Notes under the pieces: model-generated
Database searches by the model: none
What the model saw: the letters and a program-made list of their open reading frames with translations, nothing else
Told to the model about the DNA's origin: nothing
DNA from: Flavobacteriaceae bacterium EG-1
GTDB lineage: Bacteria > Bacteroidota > Bacteroidia > Flavobacteriales > Flavobacteriaceae
Assembly (NCBI RefSeq): GCF_009649685.1
Contig: NZ_WJPK01000003.1
Location: 141,824 to 205,823 of the forward strand
Direction: 5' to 3'
Length of the DNA stretch: 64,000 nucleotides
Part shown: one piece after another, positions 29,375-38,484 of the stretch
Numbering within the stretch: position 1 is the first letter of the stretch
Layout: each line of letters begins with the position of its first letter
Program-made: the position numbers and the translations under genes

Positions 29375-29989
29375 GTGAACTTTCTGAAAAACAATTACGG
29401 TTGGATTTTAGTAGCCATATTGGCTTCACTACCACTATTGGTTATATTTAACATACTTCAATTTGATTTTTCCAACGGCATCTCAATAACGTTTATTGAA
29501 GGTGCTGGTAGCGAAGGTAAAACCACACTAGAAATGCTATATCATGTATCTGGTGAGTTTGCAATACGATGGATGACAGCCGTTCTAACCCTTACTCCGC
29601 TATTTATTATTTTTGGTGTTAGCAACTTTTTTGTAAGGCAAGCTATGGGTATAGCGACTGCTATATGGAGCATACTTCACTTTATAATTTTTATAGGTGC
29701 AGAAGGGTTTTTAAAAACTTTTACTCAGCTAAATTATGTTGCTGGCTTTTTTGCAATTATAATAATAATACCATTGCTTTTTACATCAAACCGAAAATCA
29801 ATGAAATTTTTAAAAGCAAAATGGAAAAAGTTACAAAGCTTAGCCTATGTCGCCATTTTATTGAGCTTAATTCATGTGGCCATCTTAGATAAAACCTGGA
29901 TAATTTATGCCGTTATCGTAGGTCTAGGCTTTATTATACGCGTACCATTAGTAAAAGACAAGATTTTAGAAATCCGTAAAATTAGATAA
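29375..29989 (+). CDS. Ferric reductase-like (MsrQ-type) heme membrane protein
   Basis: The GTG at 29375 follows the previous stop by three bases. The 204-residue protein has about six hydrophobic segments and conserved histidines placed as in ferric reductase-like transmembrane domains: MLYHVSGEFAIRW, IWSILHFIIF and SLIHVAIL. These should bind heme b. The closest characterised type is MsrQ, which passes electrons to the periplasmic methionine sulfoxide reductase MsrP, but no msrP gene is present here. Its place directly before egtB suggests a redox-stress context. Confidence 0.72.
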   Translation: MNFLKNNYGWILVAILASLPLLVIFNILQFDFSNGISITFIEGAGSEGKTTLEMLYHVSGEFAIRWMTAVLTLTPLFIIFGVSNFFVRQAMGIATAIWSILHFIIFIGAEGFLKTFTQLNYVAGFFAIIIIIPLLFTSNRKSMKFLKAKWKKLQSLAYVAILLSLIHVAILDKTWIIYAVIVGLGFIIRVPLVKDKILEIRKIR

Positions 29990-30004
29990 GCTACAAACTA
30001 TAAT

Positions 30005-31153
30005 ATGAAAATAAGCGAAAAATATAATCAAGTACGGCAAGCTACTATAGACTTTTGTAGTCATTTAGAAATTGAAGATTATTCAATACAAGTGGTACAG
30101 TTTGCTAGTCCAGCTAAATGGCATTTAGCCCATACAACTTGGTTTTTTGAAACATTCATTTTAAAAAATTATGTAAAGGAATATACGGAGTATAATTCCA
30201 ATTTTAATTTCCTATTTAATAGTTATTACAACAATGCTGGAGATAGAATTCTGCAAGCTAACCGTGGTAATATGTCGCGACCAAGTATTGATAAAATTTT
30301 TGAATACCGTGCTTATGTAGATGCTAATATGCAAGAATTATTAAATGGTGATTCTGTTAAGAAAATAATCGATTTAGTAACCTTAGGCTTAAATCACGAG
30401 CAACAACATCAGGAGTTATTAATTACAGATGTAAAATATATGCTTGGGCATAATCCAATTTTTCCTGAATTCAATTCAGGTTTTAATTTAGTAAAAGACA
30501 ATAATTCGAGTAACGAGATTGTAAAAATTAAAGGCGGCACGTACAAAATTGGATACCAAGGAAAAGATTTTTGCTATGATAATGAATTGGGAGTACACCA
30601 AGTTTATGCAGCTGATTTTGAAATTAACAATCACTTGGTAACCAATGGTGAATATATAGATTTTATAGAATCTGAGGCTTATACAGATTTTAACTTGTGG
30701 TTAGACGAAGGTTGGTCTTGGGTAAAAGCAAACAATATTAATTCGCCCATGTATTGGCACAAAATAAAAGGTAAATGGCACTACTATACGCTTTCTGGAT
30801 TATTAAAAGTGGACGAAAATGCTATATTGAGTCACATCAATTATTTCGAAGCTAATGCCTATGCCGAATGGAAAGGCATGCGATTACCAACTGAATTTGA
30901 GTGGGAAATAGCAGCCCAAAAATTAGATTGGGGCAAGCGATGGGAATGGACAAATAGTGCCTACCTACCCTACCCCAACTTTACAAAAGAAAATGGAGCT
31001 CTTGGGGAATACAATGGTAAATTTATGAGTAGCAAAATGGTATTGAGAGGAGCCTCTGTAGCTACTTCTAAAAACCATAGCCGACCGACATATCGAAACT
31101 TTTTTAACCCGGTCGAAAGATGGCAATATACCGGAATAAGATTAGCTAAATAG
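30005..31153 (+). CDS. egtB: EgtB-type sulfoxide synthase
   Basis: EgtB is a non-heme iron enzyme that joins a thiol donor to trimethylhistidine (hercynine) with O2 on the way to ergothioneine. The N-terminal DinB-like part holds the iron histidines: H43 in HLAHTTWFFETF, and H131 and H135 in GLNHEQQHQELL. The C-terminal part is the FGE-sulfatase domain, with WEWTNSAYLPYP and VLRGASVATSKNHSRPTYR. The 382 residues end exactly before egtD. Unlike OvoA there is no fused methyltransferase. Confidence 0.9.
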   Translation: MKISEKYNQVRQATIDFCSHLEIEDYSIQVVQFASPAKWHLAHTTWFFETFILKNYVKEYTEYNSNFNFLFNSYYNNAGDRILQANRGNMSRPSIDKIFEYRAYVDANMQELLNGDSVKKIIDLVTLGLNHEQQHQELLITDVKYMLGHNPIFPEFNSGFNLVKDNNSSNEIVKIKGGTYKIGYQGKDFCYDNELGVHQVYAADFEINNHLVTNGEYIDFIESEAYTDFNLWLDEGWSWVKANNINSPMYWHKIKGKWHYYTLSGLLKVDENAILSHINYFEANAYAEWKGMRLPTEFEWEIAAQKLDWGKRWEWTNSAYLPYPNFTKENGALGEYNGKFMSSKMVLRGASVATSKNHSRPTYRNFFNPVERWQYTGIRLAK

Positions 31154-32101
31154 ATGATAAACACATTTAAAAGTGACGTGCAAGAAGGTCTTGATGCAAG
31201 TCCGAAAACACTTCCTTCAAAATACTTTTACGATAAAAAAGGAGATGCACTTTTTGTTGAAATAATGAATTTACCAGAGTATTACCTTACTCGCAGTGAA
31301 TTAGATATTTTTAAAAATAAAACTCAAGATTTAATTGACGGGGTTGACATAAAATTAAATTCATATTTCGAATTAATTGAACTTGGTGCTGGCGATGGTT
31401 TAAAAACTAAAGAATTACTAAAAGAACTTGACGCACAAAATTTCAAATTCGATTATTTTCCAATAGACATTTCTTCGAATGCACTCGAGTTACTTCAAAA
31501 AGACTTGAACACCGAATTACCCAATGTATCTGTAAGACCTCAACAAGGAGATTATTTTAAAGTGCTAGATTCCCTAAAAAGAAGTAACAAACCAAAAGTA
31601 ATTTTATTCCTAGGTTCTAATATTGGTAATATGACCGATGAAATCGCGTCTCAATTTATCTATAATTTAGGATCGAATCTAAATGCCGGAGACAAATTAC
31701 TATTAGGAGTAGATTTAATTAAAGCTAAAGAAATAGTACTACCAGCTTACAATGATAGCCGCGGGGTAACCGCAGCTTTTAACCTCAACTTAATGACCCG
31801 CATTAATAATGAGCTAGGGGCCAATTTCAATATAAATAATTTTAAGCATCAACCAGAATACAATGAAAAAGATGGGGTGGCAAAAAGTTTTATTGTTAGT
31901 ACAGTTAATCAAACTGTTGAAATAAAAAGTATAGGAAAATCATATCAATTTTTAGCTGGCGAAAAAATACGTACTGAAATTTCAAGAAAATATAACGATG
32001 TGCTAATTGAGAAAATTATTGACAATACAGACTTTACCTTGGAAACTAAAATTATGGATAGTAAAGAATATTTTGCAGATTACATTCTTACAAGACATTA
32101 A
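31154..32101 (+). CDS. egtD: L-histidine N-alpha-methyltransferase
   Basis: EgtD trimethylates histidine with S-adenosylmethionine to give hercynine, the substrate of EgtB. The ATG follows the egtB stop with no gap. The 315-residue protein contains the family's MNLPEYYLTRSELDIF motif, the SAM loop ELGAGDGLKTKELL, the PIDISSNALELL segment and LFLGSNIGNM. Adjacent egtB and egtD, without egtA, egtC or egtE nearby, suggest a shortened pathway that may use cysteine as sulfur donor, as in fungi and some bacteria; the lyase step would be encoded elsewhere. Confidence 0.92.
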   Translation: MINTFKSDVQEGLDASPKTLPSKYFYDKKGDALFVEIMNLPEYYLTRSELDIFKNKTQDLIDGVDIKLNSYFELIELGAGDGLKTKELLKELDAQNFKFDYFPIDISSNALELLQKDLNTELPNVSVRPQQGDYFKVLDSLKRSNKPKVILFLGSNIGNMTDEIASQFIYNLGSNLNAGDKLLLGVDLIKAKEIVLPAYNDSRGVTAAFNLNLMTRINNELGANFNINNFKHQPEYNEKDGVAKSFIVSTVNQTVEIKSIGKSYQFLAGEKIRTEISRKYNDVLIEKIIDNTDFTLETKIMDSKEYFADYILTRH

Positions 32102-32230
32102 AAAAAGGTCATCAAAATTTTCACTTGATTCTCACATCACATATTTACCATTTTTAACCCAAGATATATCTAAATTATACAAAGTATTAACCGCAACTTT
32201 GAATGATAAAAAGATTATTAAAACTATGTC

Positions 32231-33070
32231 ATGAAAATAGCAGTAACATCAGCAAGCGGAAAATTAGGTGCTTCAATCGTTAGCCATTTAATTAAAGAAA
32301 TTGGTAAAGAAAATGTTATAGGGATTGCCCGAACACCGGAAAGAGCAGAGCATTTAGGTATAGAAATTAGAAGAGGAGATTATAATAATGTTCAGGATTT
32401 TGATTTAGCTTTAAACGGTATCGATGCGGTACTTCTGGTTTCTGGTATGGACGACCCACAAAAAAGAATTCAACAACACCGAAATGTAATTAATGCTGCA
32501 AAAAAAAATGGCGTTACGAAAATAGTATACACAAGTATCGTTGGTGATGAAAACAAGAATGCCTTCAGTCCAATCGTACAAAGTAATCGCCAAACCGAAG
32601 AAGATATTAAAAGTTCTGGCCTAGCTTGGGTTATAGGTAGAAATGGAATTTATATTGAACCCGATTTAGAATATTTAGAAACTTATTTAAAAGAAGGTGA
32701 AATTAGAAATTGTGCTGGCAAAGGAAAATGTACCTATACAAGCCGAGAAGAATTAGGTTTTGCTTATACCAAAATGCTTGTAGAAGAGAAACATAATGGT
32801 AAAACATACAATCTCGTAGGTGAACCCATTACACAAAGTCAACTTGCTGATTACATAAACCAAGTTTTCAAAACAAATCTTGTGTATAACTCGGTAACTT
32901 TTGACGCATATTTAGAAGAAAGAACATCGGAATTGGGAGAATTTATGGGGACAGTAATTGCAGGAATCTACGAAGGGATTAAAAATGGAGCTAATGATGT
33001 TCCTTCAGATTTTGAAAAAGCAACAGGAAGACTACATAAATCTGCATTAGAACTGGTAAGAGAATTCTAA
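32231..33070 (+). CDS. NmrA-like NAD(P)-dependent oxidoreductase (QOR2 type)
   Basis: This 279-residue Rossmann-fold protein starts MKIAVTSASGKLGASIVSHL, an atypical short-chain dehydrogenase glycine motif, followed by ARTPERAEHLGIEIRRGDYN and VYTSIVGDENKNAFSP. The pattern matches the NmrA/QOR2 group of NAD(P)H:quinone oxidoreductases or redox sensors. It ends before a strong terminator at 33097. It is 129 bases from egtD, so it may be a separate unit. Confidence 0.82.
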   Translation: MKIAVTSASGKLGASIVSHLIKEIGKENVIGIARTPERAEHLGIEIRRGDYNNVQDFDLALNGIDAVLLVSGMDDPQKRIQQHRNVINAAKKNGVTKIVYTSIVGDENKNAFSPIVQSNRQTEEDIKSSGLAWVIGRNGIYIEPDLEYLETYLKEGEIRNCAGKGKCTYTSREELGFAYTKMLVEEKHNGKTYNLVGEPITQSQLADYINQVFKTNLVYNSVTFDAYLEERTSELGEFMGTVIAGIYEGIKNGANDVPSDFEKATGRLHKSALELVREF

Positions 33071-33096
33071 GTTACGAGCAGTCTAGGAATATTTTC

Positions 33097-33124
33097 AAAT
33101 AGCACCTTAAACGGTGCTATTTTT
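33097..33124 (+). terminator. Intrinsic terminator
   Basis: AAATAGCACC (33097-33106) pairs perfectly with GGTGCTATTT (33113-33122) around a six-base loop, followed by TT and a G. It lies 27 bases after the oxidoreductase stop. Confidence 0.85.
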
Positions 33125-33301
33125 GTCTGGCACCAATTAGCATCAAGTAAATCAATTTAACATAAACCAAACACCTCCTTGGTTTTCAAAAAACAACTCA
33201 TATGACAAAAATCAGATTTTATCTAAAAATGCTACCGTACTTTTAAGAATAATGAACTAAAAATAATACGTCTATAGCATTTTTAATTAAAAAGATATGC
33301 A

Positions 33302-33706
33302 ATGAATTATCAAATAAGAGCTACTTCAATTGCTAATGAAGACGCTAAAATTAATGTAAAGGAAACAAATATCGCTTTTGGAACTACCGCTAAAACTGCA
33401 AATACTTTACCAAACCCCGCTGAACTATTTTTAAGTTCATTCGCTGCTTGCATACTAAAAAATGTAGAGCGTTTTTCAGGCATGATGAAATTCACCTATA
33501 CCAAGGCGAGTCTTGAGGTAAATGCAACGAGACTTGAGCATCCACCAAGAATGGATCACATAATTTATAAATTGACAATTTTTAGTACTGACAAAAAAAT
33601 AAATACGTCACTGTTACAAAAGAATATTGAAAAGTTTGGAACCATTTATAATACAGCAAAATTGTCTTGTACCATTTCTGGGACAATTGAAATATATGCC
33701 TATTAA
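33302..33706 (+). CDS. OsmC-family protein
   Basis: This 134-residue protein fits the OsmC/Ohr fold: NPAELFLSSFAACILKNVER carries the helix in which Ohr enzymes have their first reactive cysteine (here C50 in FAACIL), and the C-terminal TAKLSCTISGTIEIYAY carries the second. Both cysteines are therefore present, consistent with organic hydroperoxide reduction. It stands alone between the terminator at 33097 and an acetyltransferase gene, in a region rich in redox-related genes. Confidence 0.82.
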   Translation: MNYQIRATSIANEDAKINVKETNIAFGTTAKTANTLPNPAELFLSSFAACILKNVERFSGMMKFTYTKASLEVNATRLEHPPRMDHIIYKLTIFSTDKKINTSLLQKNIEKFGTIYNTAKLSCTISGTIEIYAY

Positions 33707-33788
33707 GTAAACTATTATTCAAATACGCTATAATTTAAATGTTCTTCCGTTATTATTTAAATTCGCTCAAGTAATAGCAAAGTCATTA

Positions 33789-34316
33789 ATGAAACAAGTA
33801 CGACTTCAGAAAACATCAGACCATTATTTCAAAAGGGCTTGGGAACTTTACCAAGAAGCTTTTCCTATTGAAGAACAAAGATCTTTCGATGGACAAGCCA
33901 AAGTTTTAAAAGAAATTAATTATCATTTTGATATTTTAATTGAAGGGGAAGAATTAATTGGATTTATTTTGTGGTGGGATTTTGAAAATTATAAATACAT
34001 CGATCATTTTGCTACAGCGAAAGCACATCGGAATAAGGGTTTCGGAAAATTAATTCTCAATAAATTAATGGAAAGCACTGACAAGCCTATTTTATTAGAA
34101 GTAGAATTGCCTACATCGAGCATAAATAAAAGAAGAATAAAATTTTACGAAAGAGTAGACTTCCAACTCAATCAACATTACTACGAAACACCGCCTTTAA
34201 AAATAGGTTTACCACCCTTGCAATTATTAGTAATGTCTTATCCAAATCCTATTTCTAAAAAAGACCTAGCTATTTTCGTTAAAAAAAATCATCCAATTAT
34301 TTTTAAAGATGAATAA
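33789..34316 (+). CDS. GNAT-family N-acetyltransferase
   Basis: This 175-residue protein has the GNAT core: LIGFILWWDFENYKYIDHFA, then the acetyl-CoA-binding AKAHRNKGFGKLILNKLM loop and a FYERVDFQLNQHYYETPPL tail. The substrate is not predictable. A second, unrelated GNAT gene follows after about 57 bases. Confidence 0.85.
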   Translation: MKQVRLQKTSDHYFKRAWELYQEAFPIEEQRSFDGQAKVLKEINYHFDILIEGEELIGFILWWDFENYKYIDHFATAKAHRNKGFGKLILNKLMESTDKPILLEVELPTSSINKRRIKFYERVDFQLNQHYYETPPLKIGLPPLQLLVMSYPNPISKKDLAIFVKKNHPIIFKDE

Positions 34317-34372
34317 TATAGCTTTGTGCAATTAAATTAATTTATTGTTTGGTTCTCTAAAAAAATCCGACA

Positions 34373-34864
34373 ATGAATAGAAAAGGTTTAAAAAATTTAG
34401 AATTGGAAATAATAGAGCGTCATAAAGGTGAATTCACAATTTCTACAGATCTCAATAAATTAGATATTGTAAACATTCATAAATTCCTCGCAAACAATAC
34501 AGATTGGAGTGCAAATATTCCACTAGATACGTTTAAAATATCCATCGAAAATTCCCTTAATTTTGGTCTTTATCTTGAAAATAAACAAATAGGTTTTGCC
34601 AGAATAATTTCAGATTATGCCACAATCGCATATTTAGGAGATGTTTTTATATTAGAAGAATATAGAGGAAAAGGTTTAAGCAAATGGCTTATGAGCGAAA
34701 TCATAGCGCATCCAAACCTTCAGGGCTTAAGACGCTGGATTTTATTAACAGATACTGCCGAATGGCTCTATAAAAAATTCGGATTTACAGCCTTGCCCAA
34801 ACCCGAAGTTTATATGGAAAAACATAACCCTAATGTATACAACCATTTAGGAGAATCAATTTGA
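34373..34864 (+). CDS. GNAT-family N-acetyltransferase
   Basis: The 163-residue protein contains the GNAT signature EEYRGKGLSKWLMSEIIAHP after the strand ATIAYLGDVFIL, and the C-terminal WLYKKFGFTALPKPEVYMEK. It resembles the YitI/arylamine-like acetyltransferases often annotated only as GNAT. Its stop codon overlaps the TTG start of the following MFS gene (TTGA), so they are translationally coupled. Confidence 0.85.
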   Translation: MNRKGLKNLELEIIERHKGEFTISTDLNKLDIVNIHKFLANNTDWSANIPLDTFKISIENSLNFGLYLENKQIGFARIISDYATIAYLGDVFILEEYRGKGLSKWLMSEIIAHPNLQGLRRWILLTDTAEWLYKKFGFTALPKPEVYMEKHNPNVYNHLGESI

Positions 34865-36048
34865 AACATTCCAAACTAATACTTCCAATAATTGTATTCT
34901 CTCAATTCTGTTGCACCTCACTTTGGTTTGCGGGTAATGGGGTGATAAACGACCTCATAATTAGTTTTAATCTTGAAGCTAGTGCCCTTGGTCATTTAAC
35001 TTCTGCGGTACAATTTGGATTTATAATGGGTACGCTGATTTTTGCAATTTTAACCATTGCCGATCGTTTTTCACCATCAAAAGTATTTTTAGCAAGTGCC
35101 ATTTTTGGAGCACTGTTTAATTTAGGAATTATATGGGAATCGCATACTCTATTTAGTTTACTCATCCTTCGGTTTTTTACTGGCTTTTTTCTTGCCGGCA
35201 TATACCCTGTAGGCATGAAAATAGCTGCCGATTATTACAAAGAAGGACTTGGAAAATCTCTTGGCTTTTTAGTTGGAGCACTTGTAATAGGCACTGCCTT
35301 TCCTCATTTACTAAAAGATTTAACGGTTAACATTTCATGGAAATCAGTTTTAATAACCACTTCAATTCTAGCAATTATGGGTGGATTGTTAATGTCTTTT
35401 CTCGTTCCGGATGGTCCTTATCGAAAACGAAGTCAGCATACCAATCTCAACGCTTTTTTTAGTGTATTTAAGAAGCAAAGATTTCGTGCCGCAGCCTTTG
35501 GTTATTTTGGTCATATGTGGGAGCTATATACCTTTTGGGTATTCGTACCTATTCTTCTAAAATCTTATACTATTCTAAACCCTCAAGTGGTATTTAATAT
35601 ACCTTTATTATCATTTCTTATCATTGGATTAGGCGGAATAGCATGTATTATTAGCGGGTATATTGCTCAAAAAATAGGTGCAAAACAAACGGCAACAGGG
35701 GCACTATTTTTATCTTGTTTATGTTGTCTTATTTCTCCATTTGTAATTGCAACCGAATTTGAATTTTTAGTACTAGGATTTCTAATTTTATGGGGAATGG
35801 TTGTTGTTGCAGACTCGCCCCTATTATCAACCCTAGTAGCCAAAAATGCTCCTTCAGAAATTAAAGGAACAGCCCTTACTATAGTTAATTGCATTGGGTT
35901 TGCAATATCAATAATTAGTATTCAATTTATAAGTTTCTTAAAATCAATTACTGATACTAATTTTATATATCCCCTATTAGCACTTGGTCCAATATTAGGA
36001 TTAATTGCATTACTAAATAGGTCACAAAAAACAGAGAATAACTTTTAA
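34861..36048 (+). CDS. MFS transporter
   Basis: The TTG at 34861 overlaps the preceding stop and is taken as the start (395 residues). About twelve hydrophobic segments are visible, with LRFFTGFFLAGIYPVGMKIA in the fourth and the loop FLVPDGPYRKRSQHTNL after the sixth. It resembles nitrate/nitrite- and sugar-type MFS carriers only in general form. An AT-rich 9-bp inverted repeat (TTTTAATTG 36043-36051 and CAATTAAAA 36067-36075) covers the stop codon and might be a weak terminator. Confidence 0.82.
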   Translation: MKHSKLILPIIVFSQFCCTSLWFAGNGVINDLIISFNLEASALGHLTSAVQFGFIMGTLIFAILTIADRFSPSKVFLASAIFGALFNLGIIWESHTLFSLLILRFFTGFFLAGIYPVGMKIAADYYKEGLGKSLGFLVGALVIGTAFPHLLKDLTVNISWKSVLITTSILAIMGGLLMSFLVPDGPYRKRSQHTNLNAFFSVFKKQRFRAAAFGYFGHMWELYTFWVFVPILLKSYTILNPQVVFNIPLLSFLIIGLGGIACIISGYIAQKIGAKQTATGALFLSCLCCLISPFVIATEFEFLVLGFLILWGMVVVADSPLLSTLVAKNAPSEIKGTALTIVNCIGFAISIISIQFISFLKSITDTNFIYPLLALGPILGLIALLNRSQKTENNF

Positions 36049-36208
36049 TTGAGTAGTGTTAAATTACAATTAAAAATATTCTAATAAATAGATTTACAAC
36101 TGTTCTACATTTCAATATATAATTGCTAAATTGTTGTCAATTACATGACACTAACCACCAATAAATTTGATAATTTTTTAAAAGATTATTACAAACCAAT
36201 TTGAGTTC

Positions 36209-37864
36209 ATGATAAAGCATTCTTTACTAATCACCTGTTTCTTTTCCTTTTTATTTATTGCCTACGGACAAATTGAAAATCCACCTGAAAAAGTGGTTAT
36301 CGCCTTAAAAAAGAAAAAGACTGAAGTATTTGAAAATGAAAGAGGTGTATTACATGTAAATATCTCACGAAAAGATTTGAAGAGATTTAAAAAAAATGGA
36401 GTTGTACACTACAGTGATTTTCATGCCATAGGCGATGGCAAAACTGATGATATAAATGCTATAGCAGCAACCCATGCTTTCGCCAATGAAAATAATTTAA
36501 ATGTAAAAGCAGACGAAGGTTTTACTTATTATATTGGGGGAAAAAACCGTTCTGCTGTAATTAAAACAGATACCGATTTTGGTAATGCTTCTTTTATTAT
36601 TGACGACACGAAAGTTCAAAATAGAAACACCTCTATTTTTTTAGTCCGTTCTAGCAACGAATCATTTAAGCTTGAAGGCTTAACTTCACTAAAAAAGAAT
36701 CAAAAAAAAATTGACGTCTCTTTAGCACAATCTAGTTTAATTACGGTAACCAATTCGAATACCAAACACTACATCCGTTATGGGTTAAACCAAGATAACG
36801 GAGCAGACCAGACCGATATATTCGTGGTTGATAAAAACGGAAATGTAGATTTGGATGCCCCTATAATTTGGGATTTTGATCAAATTACTGAAGCAACCGC
36901 TTTACCAATAGATAAAACCACATTAAAAATTACCGGTGGTCAATTTACAACTATCGCTAATAAGGCTCCTTCTAAGTATACCTATTACAGTAGAAATTTA
37001 GTAATTAGTCGTTCTAATGTTATCGTCGACGGACTAGTTCATCGAATAAAAGGGGAAGGAGAAAATGGTGCTCCTTATCGAGGTTTTGTGAGTACACGCG
37101 ACTGCGCGTATATAACCATAAAGAACACAATACTTACGGGTCACAAAACATACCGTACCATTGGCTCTGCTGGGAAACCTGTTTCTATGGGCTCTTATGA
37201 TCTTTCCCTTACGAGGTCTTTAAATGTAACAATAGAAAATTGTAGTCAGACTAACGATATTAACGATGGTGCATATTGGGGACTTCAAAGTTCTAATTAT
37301 TCAAAAAATCTAGTTTATGACAATTGTACGTTTTCTAGATTCGATGCACATAAAGGTGTAGCTAATGCCACTATTCGCAATTCAACATTAGGACATATGG
37401 GCATCAATGCCATCGGTTGCGGAACATTAATTGTAGAAAACAGTACAATCAACGGTAGAAATTTAATTAATCTCCGTTCAGATTACGGTAGTACATGGCA
37501 AGGAGAAGTCTTTATAAAGAACTGTGTTTTTGTGCCTTCAGGAGGAAGAAAACCTGCTAGCTCTAGTTTATTTGGAGGAACGTATACAGGCAAACACAAT
37601 TTTGGATACACCTGCTATATGCCTGAAAAAATCACAATCGAAAACCTTCAAATAAAAGACGTAAACCATCCCGATGATTATCAAGGTCCTGCTATATTTA
37701 AAGATTTCAATAAAGAAATGACAGATAATTCGTATAAAGAAGAATATCCTTATATAAAAACCAAAGAGGTTGTTCTTAAAAATATAACTATTGCCAGTGG
37801 TAAAGAATTGATCGTGAGTAGTAACCCTTATATGTTTAAAGACGTAAAAATAATAACTAAATAA
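36209..37864 (+). CDS. Secreted right-handed beta-helix protein (pectate-lyase-like)
   Basis: This 551-residue protein begins with a signal peptide (MIKHSLLITCFFSFLFIAYG). Near residue 75 it has HAIGDGKTDDINAIAATHAF, the start motif of pectate-lyase-like superfamily proteins, and then many short beta-coil repeats such as VTIENCSQTNDINDGAYWGL and TIRNSTLGHMGINAIGCGTL. It should fold as a parallel beta-helix and may bind or cleave a polysaccharide, but no catalytic set can be assigned with confidence. A TAAATTTG box at 36172-36179 could be its -7 promoter element. Confidence 0.72.
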   Translation: MIKHSLLITCFFSFLFIAYGQIENPPEKVVIALKKKKTEVFENERGVLHVNISRKDLKRFKKNGVVHYSDFHAIGDGKTDDINAIAATHAFANENNLNVKADEGFTYYIGGKNRSAVIKTDTDFGNASFIIDDTKVQNRNTSIFLVRSSNESFKLEGLTSLKKNQKKIDVSLAQSSLITVTNSNTKHYIRYGLNQDNGADQTDIFVVDKNGNVDLDAPIIWDFDQITEATALPIDKTTLKITGGQFTTIANKAPSKYTYYSRNLVISRSNVIVDGLVHRIKGEGENGAPYRGFVSTRDCAYITIKNTILTGHKTYRTIGSAGKPVSMGSYDLSLTRSLNVTIENCSQTNDINDGAYWGLQSSNYSKNLVYDNCTFSRFDAHKGVANATIRNSTLGHMGINAIGCGTLIVENSTINGRNLINLRSDYGSTWQGEVFIKNCVFVPSGGRKPASSSLFGGTYTGKHNFGYTCYMPEKITIENLQIKDVNHPDDYQGPAIFKDFNKEMTDNSYKEEYPYIKTKEVVLKNITIASGKELIVSSNPYMFKDVKIITK

Positions 37865-37891
37865 GGTCTATATTTTTCAACATTAATAGGA

Positions 37892-38467
37892 ATGACCAAC
37901 ATTTTAGCTGAGCAATTAAATAGCATAACAAAATTATCGGAAGAAGAGGTTTTATCTATAGAAGAAAGCTTTCCGATAAAAACATTTAAAAAGGGTGCCA
38001 TTTTATTGCAACCTGGCAAGGTTGCTAGAGATTCTTATTTAGTAATTAAAGGTTGTATTCGAAAATATACGCTTGAGGATGGTGATGAAAACACCTTAGA
38101 TTTTTTTATAGAAGGAGATTCTGCTGCAGATTTTAATAGTCTTTCAAGTAACAAACCTTCAATTTTCTATTTTGTTTGTAGTGAAGAAACTAATGTTGCA
38201 GTTTTAAATGCGGAAAAGGAAGCAATGTTATATAAAAAATATCCGCGTTTCGAAACGATTTGTCGCGTTGAATTTGAAAAAATGATGGGCGAAAAAATTG
38301 CTGGTATAGAACGGTTTAATGCGCTTAGTCCTGAAAAGAAATACCTCGACTTATTAAAAAATAAACCTAAATTAATTAAGAGAGTTCCGCAATATCAATT
38401 AGCAAGTTATCTTGGCATTAAACCAGAAACACTAAGTAGAATACGTAAAAGAATTACCCAAAAATAG
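37892..38467 (+). CDS. Crp/Fnr-family transcriptional regulator
   Basis: This 191-residue regulator has a cyclic-nucleotide-binding-like N-terminal domain (GAILLQPGKVARDSYLVIKG) and a C-terminal winged helix (QYQLASYLGIKPETLSRIRK). It lacks the cysteines of FNR. Bacteroidota carry many such proteins with unknown ligands. It is 27 bases after the beta-helix gene, so it might regulate it, and its stop is inside a terminator hairpin shared with the convergent methyltransferase gene. Confidence 0.87.
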   Translation: MTNILAEQLNSITKLSEEEVLSIEESFPIKTFKKGAILLQPGKVARDSYLVIKGCIRKYTLEDGDENTLDFFIEGDSAADFNSLSSNKPSIFYFVCSEETNVAVLNAEKEAMLYKKYPRFETICRVEFEKMMGEKIAGIERFNALSPEKKYLDLLKNKPKLIKRVPQYQLASYLGIKPETLSRIRKRITQK

Positions 38468-38484
38468 TTTCAACTATTTTTTTT
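38460..38484. terminator. Bidirectional terminator containing both stop codons
   Basis: AAAAATAGTT and AACTATTTTT form a 10-bp palindromic stem with almost no loop and T- and A-runs on both sides. The TAG stops of the Crp gene (38465-38467) and of the minus-strand methyltransferase gene (38474-38476) both lie in the stem. Confidence 0.6.

Noticed and set aside
30005..32101. Ovothiol (OvoA) pathway instead of ergothioneine
   Set aside because: OvoA is a fused protein with a C-terminal methyltransferase; here EgtB is unfused and the adjacent methyltransferase has EgtD motifs.
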